Below, piece after piece: positions 59,836-64,000 of a stretch of DNA of 64,000 nucleotides. Within the stretch, counting starts at the first letter, position 1. Each line of letters starts with the position of its first letter. The DNA comes from Bacteroidota bacterium. Its GTDB lineage: Bacteria; Bacteroidota; Ignavibacteria; UBA10030; UBA8401. The stretch covers positions 434,001-498,000 of the forward strand of contig JBBAAO010000002.1 in assembly GCA_041658205.1 (NCBI GenBank). The letters run 5' to 3'. Both the position numbers and the translations under genes were made by a program. The notes below the pieces were generated by a model that made no database searches, was not told the DNA's origin, and was given only the letters and a program-made list of their open reading frames with translations.

Positions 59836-60740
59836 AAAAAAGGCTTTCCATTTTTTTGTTTTTCACAATTTCAGCATTCGCTCAACAACATCCCTCCATC
59901 ATATTTCTTTCCGATACCCAGCAGCCGATGTGGATTGAAACACTTCGATTAACAGAACATGAGAATGAAAAAGCCACCAAAACAATATTTCGTGCGATTC
60001 AATGTGAATCGACCGCCGTCGGAATTTTTCATCTCGGTGATGTTACATCAATAGGAATGACCGATTCGAATTGGAAATTGTTTGATGAATTCCATAAAGA
60101 CCTCCATGTGCCCGTGTATCCCGTGATTGGCAACCACGATTACTATCTGTTTCAAGAACAGGCTCTCGAACAATTTAAAAAACGATTTCCAAAAATTCCC
60201 ACCACATGGTATTCGGTGGTGATCAAATCTGTTGGTGTGATTGTATTAAATTCGAATTTCCCAAAATTATCGGACGATGAACATAATCAGCAACTACAAT
60301 GGTACCACGAACAGCTCGCTCGATTTGAATATGACAGCACCATTACTTCCGTCATCGTTCTTTGTCATCATTCTCCATATACTAATAGTACGATTGTTTA
60401 TCCTTCGCAGGATGTTCAGCAAAAATTTCTCGTACCGTTTTTTATGTATAACAAAACATCGGTGTTTATGTCCGGGCATGCACATGCGTATGAACATTTT
60501 CAAAAAATGGGGAAGGAACTGTTCGTTATCGGCGGGGGTGGCGGCCTGCTGCATCCCTTATTGACTGGTAAAAGACAACGATTTCCCGATCTGTTCAGCC
60601 AGCAATCAACAATGCGTTTTTTTCACTACATTGAATGTAGCATACAACCACATTCGCTCCTCTTTTCCGTCAGAAAACTACGAAATGATTTTTCTGGATT
60701 TGATACTGTTGATTCGATCTCTGTTAAATTTAAGCAGTAG
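59832..60740 (+). CDS. Exported calcineurin-like metallophosphoesterase
   Basis: 302 residues with a signal peptide ending AFAQQ. Metal-binding motifs are in order: LSDTQQPM (Asp; Gln stands where many members have His), HLGDVTS, IGNHDYY, LCHHSPYTNS and SGHAHAYEHF. FVIGGGGGLLHP follows, as in secreted phosphoesterases. It hydrolyses phosphomono- or diesters in the periplasm with two metals. It overlaps the previous gene by four bases and is followed six bases later by a barrel-like protein gene and then a GDPD lipoprotein gene, so a phosphodiester-scavenging unit is plausible. Confidence 0.87.
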   Translation: MKKRLSIFLFFTISAFAQQHPSIIFLSDTQQPMWIETLRLTEHENEKATKTIFRAIQCESTAVGIFHLGDVTSIGMTDSNWKLFDEFHKDLHVPVYPVIGNHDYYLFQEQALEQFKKRFPKIPTTWYSVVIKSVGVIVLNSNFPKLSDDEHNQQLQWYHEQLARFEYDSTITSVIVLCHHSPYTNSTIVYPSQDVQQKFLVPFFMYNKTSVFMSGHAHAYEHFQKMGKELFVIGGGGGLLHPLLTGKRQRFPDLFSQQSTMRFFHYIECSIQPHSLLFSVRKLRNDFSGFDTVDSISVKFKQ

Positions 60741-60746
60741 CGTATC

Positions 60747-61454
60747 ATGATGAGATTCGTTCTCATAGTTGCACTTCTGCTCTCTTTCTGTATTTCACAA
60801 TTATGTAGCACTGAACGTAACGCAGGTCCGTATATCAGTTTTCCCTATCCGTTTCAACAATACACGCTCTGTTATTCCATCGGTGCCTCACTCACAATAT
60901 TTCCGCGTTCGGTTGTGGAAGAAGAAATTCGCCAGATACCGATGGTGAATACTTCAGTACGGTACGGACTGCCGTACAATTTTTCTCTTATAACCCAATT
61001 CTCCACGGTCTATATTATCAATAGTGTTTCTGCTGGCGCTATGTGGTCTTATCCTCTGGGCGATGTATCCCTGGCTCTTTCCGATGAATTTACGTACTGG
61101 TTTGGTTTTGCAGATTTAGATGGTTTCGATACACAAGCAATGGGATTGTTGAATCGACCAGGAATCAGTGTCGGTATTGATATCGACGATTATAAAATAA
61201 CAATGAAATCGGAAATGTTAATATTATTTTCACAGCATACGTATTTCGGTTCAGCATCCGTAGGTAAAGTAAAACCGGAAATTGCAGGCGTTGTTACCTC
61301 GGCAATACTTGAACAGGATATTTGGAAATCAACATTTATGTCTTTTGCACTGCGGGCACATTATGCACGGCCAAACTATCAGGTGTGGTTGGCTTTTGCT
61401 GTGCAGGATCGGTGGCTGTTGTATCCCGATGTTCAAATTTCTTTTGTCTTTTAA
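60747..61454 (+). CDS. Exported beta-barrel-like protein of unknown function
   Basis: 235 residues with a signal peptide ending CISQLC, where a lipobox-like cysteine may exist. The mature protein is built of amphipathic strands (YTLCYSIGASLTIF, FSLITQFSTVYIINSVSAGAMWSYP, VSLALSDEFTYWFGF, YQVWLAFAVQDRWLLYP) and ends VQISFVF with a terminal Phe, as in outer-membrane barrels. No family recognised. It is embedded six bases after the phosphoesterase gene and before the GDPD gene. Confidence 0.7.
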   Translation: MMRFVLIVALLLSFCISQLCSTERNAGPYISFPYPFQQYTLCYSIGASLTIFPRSVVEEEIRQIPMVNTSVRYGLPYNFSLITQFSTVYIINSVSAGAMWSYPLGDVSLALSDEFTYWFGFADLDGFDTQAMGLLNRPGISVGIDIDDYKITMKSEMLILFSQHTYFGSASVGKVKPEIAGVVTSAILEQDIWKSTFMSFALRAHYARPNYQVWLAFAVQDRWLLYPDVQISFVF

Positions 61455-61460
61455 CGTGTA

Positions 61461-62705
61461 ATGAATCAACTATTTTTCATATTCCTTTTGGTGTTATTTT
61501 CTCTTGTAACATTATCGTGTTCACATGACACGGTAGTAAACGTTCCGGTATTTGTGGGAGGAGGAAAACTGATCAGTGCCCAGCCCATAAAACCACAGCA
61601 GCTGCAATTATTGAATGGGGTATACGATGTTATAGACGGTTCAGATCAATTCGGAAAAAAAGTGGTTGTAAAACGTACCGGAAAAACATTGTCGATCTTT
61701 ACGGGAAAAAATGCCGGACTGTTTGTCTTTCAATGCGGAAGAATAGACTCCACACTTATTTTTGAGGGATATTGGCGATACACGCAGGGGGGTGAAACAG
61801 GTTTAGCTCAATTTGAAATCCCTGCCGAAAACAATGGAAAGCCATTGTTGCAAGGAATCCTGCCGACACCGTCATTTTTTTTCCAAGGAAAAATTGGAAA
61901 TGGGTCTGCCGAACCCACGATCAATATTACCTTGCAATACAACAGTCCGCTGAAGGATACGACGTTTGTTATTCTTGCTCATCGTGGAGGAGGAAGGAAT
62001 TCAGATCGATTGCCGGAATCAGAGAATAGTCTTGGAATGATACAACTCGCTGAAAGCTTTGGTGCAAATGGAATCGAGATCGATGTGCGATTGACAAAAG
62101 ACGGGATCCCAATTCTTTTTCATGACGAGAATTTCAGTCCTCGCTTAGTAAACGGGGATTATTGTGTCGGACCGGTTTCGAATTATACATTTGCTGCTAT
62201 TCGAACACTGTGTACCTTAAAGAATAAAGAACTTGTCCCAACGCTGAAAGAAGCACTCGAAGTGGTTGTCAACAAAACAACATTGACCTATGTCTGGCTG
62301 GATATAAAATCACCGGAGGCAATCGCATCCGCAGCTGCACTGCAGCAGGAGTATCAAAAAAAGGCATTTGCTGCCGGGCGAAAATTGGATATTTATATCG
62401 GACTGTCCAACGATGAACTGGTGGACAGGTATAAAAAAGAAAACATGGTATCCTCCGCTGATGCATTATGTGAATTATCGATGGAAGATGTCCGTGCGGT
62501 TAACGCAAAGGTGTGGGCGCCGCGCTGGACACTTGGTCCGTTGGGAAGCAATGCGCAAGCGATGCATTCCGAAAATCGTAAAATATTTGTCTGGACTCTC
62601 GATCAACGAGAATTCATTCTTCCTTTTCTGACACAAGGGAATATTGATGGAATCCTCACAAACTACCCCGCTTTGATAGCTTTTGAATATTATGTATTCC
62701 AATAA
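61461..62705 (+). CDS. Glycerophosphodiester phosphodiesterase-domain lipoprotein
   Basis: 414 residues. The lipoprotein signal ends TLSC with C20 as the lipidated cysteine. Residues ~25-165 form a beta-rich extra domain of unknown role. The GDPD domain (~170-405) shows LAHRGGGRN with H174 and R175, ENSLGMIQLAESFGANGIEIDVRLTKDG with E206 and D208, and LFHDENFS. VWTLDQREFILPFLTQGNIDGILTNYP closes the barrel. Hydrolyses glycerophosphodiesters to glycerol-3-phosphate and an alcohol. Lipid anchoring places it on the periplasmic or outer face. Its 3' end overlaps the next gene. Confidence 0.88.
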   Translation: MNQLFFIFLLVLFSLVTLSCSHDTVVNVPVFVGGGKLISAQPIKPQQLQLLNGVYDVIDGSDQFGKKVVVKRTGKTLSIFTGKNAGLFVFQCGRIDSTLIFEGYWRYTQGGETGLAQFEIPAENNGKPLLQGILPTPSFFFQGKIGNGSAEPTINITLQYNSPLKDTTFVILAHRGGGRNSDRLPESENSLGMIQLAESFGANGIEIDVRLTKDGIPILFHDENFSPRLVNGDYCVGPVSNYTFAAIRTLCTLKNKELVPTLKEALEVVVNKTTLTYVWLDIKSPEAIASAAALQQEYQKKAFAAGRKLDIYIGLSNDELVDRYKKENMVSSADALCELSMEDVRAVNAKVWAPRWTLGPLGSNAQAMHSENRKIFVWTLDQREFILPFLTQGNIDGILTNYPALIAFEYYVFQ

Positions 62706-63294
62706 TAGAACATATTTGTTTCTTTTGTTATTGTTCGCTTCGATGCTTGCTTCTGCACAGGATCAGAGTGTCGACCGAACGACATTTCGATTAGTTGGAG
62801 AAATTGGAGGGGGATATTCCTATAAACTCACGCCACCAAAAATCATTCTGGGAAACTCTACGCGCGATGGAATTACAGGCGCGTTTCGTTTAAAATGGGG
62901 CTCGAGCAATCTTCTGGGTGTTGGTGTTGAAACCGGATATATTCCTATATCAACAATGGCAATGAATAGTCTCGCATCAGAATTCGGATCAGTAGATGTT
63001 TCTGCATCCCTCTCAGCAATTCCCGTTTTGGCAATTTTCACAATTCAGCGGTTGGGGATTCAAATGCATACGGGAATAGGATATTATCGAATGACGGCGA
63101 AAGCAACTGTTATGGGGAAAACAATGGAGAGCTCAGAATGGAATATGGGATATATGCTATCATTTGGATTTACCCGTCCATTAATCTCAGATCTTTTCAT
63201 CGGGACAGAATTGAAATGGAACAATATCGTTGAACAGCGGATTTCAATCCTTTCTTTGCAAGTACGGTTTTTATATTTTTTGTACGGAAAATAA
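62683..63294 (+). CDS. Outer-membrane beta-barrel protein (OMP_b-brl-like)
   Basis: 203 residues with a signal peptide ending ASAQ. It starts 23 bases inside the GDPD gene; the ATG at 62692 is an alternative giving a slightly smaller overlap. The mature protein alternates strands with turns (FRLVGEIGGGYSYKLTPP, GAFRLKWGSSNLLGVGVETGYIP, IPVLAIFTIQRLGIQMHTGIGYY, MGYMLSFGFTRPLISDLFIGTELKW, QRISILSLQVRFLYFLYGK). This fits an eight-stranded outer-membrane barrel. The function is unknown; adjacency to secreted phosphohydrolases suggests an outer-membrane partner. A terminator follows at 63370. Confidence 0.72.
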   Translation: MNIMYSNNRTYLFLLLLFASMLASAQDQSVDRTTFRLVGEIGGGYSYKLTPPKIILGNSTRDGITGAFRLKWGSSNLLGVGVETGYIPISTMAMNSLASEFGSVDVSASLSAIPVLAIFTIQRLGIQMHTGIGYYRMTAKATVMGKTMESSEWNMGYMLSFGFTRPLISDLFIGTELKWNNIVEQRISILSLQVRFLYFLYGK

Positions 63295-63369
63295 CAATCG
63301 GAATCAATTGAAGATTCTTTAATCCATGCTCCGCTGAAGTGAAAGTAGCTCAGATGTTTTTAAAATAGA

Positions 63370-63395
63370 AACGCCAGCCATTCGGCTGGCGTTTT
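63370..63395. terminator. Bidirectional terminator
   Basis: AACGCCAGCC at 63370-63379 pairs perfectly with GGCTGGCGTT at 63384-63393 around a four-base loop and is followed by TT. It lies between the barrel gene (plus) and the DUF4382 gene (minus). Confidence 0.85.
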
Positions 63396-63417
63396 GCATT
63401 ATTGGAAAAGTGAAATA

Positions 63418-64000
63418 TTATAGTTTTGTACGTAAATTAATCGTCCCGACATTAGTCACTTGACCAGAAACAACAGAAATATTTGTTAATGTCGAATCAT
63501 TGTACATTGCATCGGCAGAAACGATAGTGAGACTGTATGTTCCAGGTTTTGCATACATGATCTTAAACGAGTTATTTGCTCCCGTAAGTGTGGATAGTGT
63601 GTCTCCATTTCCGTACGCCGAGACGGACGATTTAATGTTGACGCTTCCCTGAATATATCCGGTAGAAGATGTTGTCAACACTTTAATAACCGGTTTCATT
63701 ACTAATCCAGTCGGAGTGGTGACAAGCGATTTTGTTGCATCAAAATCGAGAACAAGCTTATAGGTAACATTTGCAACAATCTCCACATTTAAGTTGAGTT
63801 TGATCTCTGCACTCGGAACTTTCAAGGCGATCTTTACACCCGATGCGTATACCCAGCAGGAATCACCCAACGTCAATCGCAGTTGTGAATATGTGCCGGC
63901 AGAAAGCTGCGTCTGCCCCATCACTGCTTCAACACCGTTCACCAAGGCAAGAAGGTTGTATGTTTTTGTTCCGCTGCTCAACGTGATCCAGCTTTCCGAT
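63418..64000 (-). CDS. DUF4382-domain protein, 5' end outside window
   Basis: The frame stays open to the end of the window (ESWITLSSGTKTYNLLALVNGVEAVMG precedes and includes the first visible segment), so the gene starts beyond 64000 and the TTG at 63981 is internal. WITLSSG and the following NLLAL..GQTQLSAGTYSQLRL are the DUF4382 signature. The C-terminal half (GYIQGSVNIKSSVSAYGNGDTLSTL, AKPGTYSLTIVSADAMYNDSTL) is a carboxypeptidase-regulatory-like/transthyretin-type beta-sandwich. Such proteins are usually exported lipoproteins of unknown function. Confidence 0.85.
   Translation of the reverse strand, partial: SESWITLSSGTKTYNLLALVNGVEAVMGQTQLSAGTYSQLRLTLGDSCWVYASGVKIALKVPSAEIKLNLNVEIVANVTYKLVLDFDATKSLVTTPTGLVMKPVIKVLTTSSTGYIQGSVNIKSSVSAYGNGDTLSTLTGANNSFKIMYAKPGTYSLTIVSADAMYNDSTLTNISVVSGQVTNVGTINLRTKL

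Overview
The window looks like a chromosomal segment of a low-GC, rod-type Gram-negative bacterium of the Bacteroidota/Ignavibacteriota (Chlorobi-group) kind. The main evidence is the C-terminal type IX secretion (T9SS) sorting module with the NYPNPFNP core, which ends all five genes of the first 10 kb. Further support comes from two TonB-dependent receptors with N-terminal carboxypeptidase-regulatory-like domains, a GH92 mannosidase, a DPP III-type peptidase, an HYC_CC_PP small protein and a DUF4382 protein. No rRNA, tRNA, CRISPR array or prophage was recognised. The species cannot be named from the sequence.

Layout. 1-10.1 kb: five consecutive T9SS cargo proteins (two beta-helix proteins, an unknown possible amidohydrolase, an adhesin-like protein and a GH18 enzyme), separated by terminators. 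10.4-11.1 kb: a HEAT-repeat protein. 11.1-14.2 kb (minus): HYC_CC_PP protein, HMA-domain metal-binding protein and TonB-dependent receptor, probably a metal (copper-like) acquisition or handling unit. 14.3-17.5 kb (minus): a 2-oxoacid:ferredoxin oxidoreductase with an unusual beta-gamma fusion, a half-ferritin-like hairpin protein and a single-domain globin. 17.7-21.7 kb: secreted M49 peptidase, a split YeeE/YedE sulfur transporter pair and a MazF-type toxin-antitoxin module. 21.7-28.6 kb: Lon, an inverted-repeat element, DnaX, a secreted GATase-like protein and a glycosyltransferase. 28.7-33.4 kb: two LiaF-like membrane proteins with a LytS-type kinase and LytTR regulator, then two tandem paralogous membrane proteins of unknown function and a decayed epimerase gene.

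33.4-45.7 kb is mixed metabolic and envelope content: an EEP hydrolase, PhzF, an esterase, a cupin, a beta-carbonic anhydrase, an aldo/keto reductase, glycogen synthase, an HhH-GPD glycosylase, an M1-like protein whose zinc site is degraded, and an alpha/beta hydrolase. 46.0-55.7 kb: second TonB receptor, ORF6N protein, Sua5/TsaC, YciI-like, MurB, dienelactone hydrolase-like, SGNH hydrolase, FKBP isomerase and an NDH-2 fused to a cyclic-nucleotide-binding domain. 55.7-63.3 kb: GH92 mannosidase, then a tightly packed plus-strand unit with a threonine-dehydrogenase-like SDR, a secreted metallophosphoesterase, a GDPD lipoprotein and two barrel-like proteins. The window ends inside a DUF4382 gene.

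Three intergenic repeat families are visible: a GC-rich palindromic element (3031-3228 and 45905-46036), a family with GAACACGGAT-type inverted ends (44823-44897 and 49904-50000), and a 21-bp inverted-repeat pair (24200-24406). The most unusual points are the beta-gamma fused oxidoreductase operon, the tandem membrane paralogs with a conserved intramembrane E-x4-H, the M1 pseudo-peptidase, the NDH-2/cNMP fusion and the LiaF-LytS-LytTR operon. I found no clear defence or other wholly new system.
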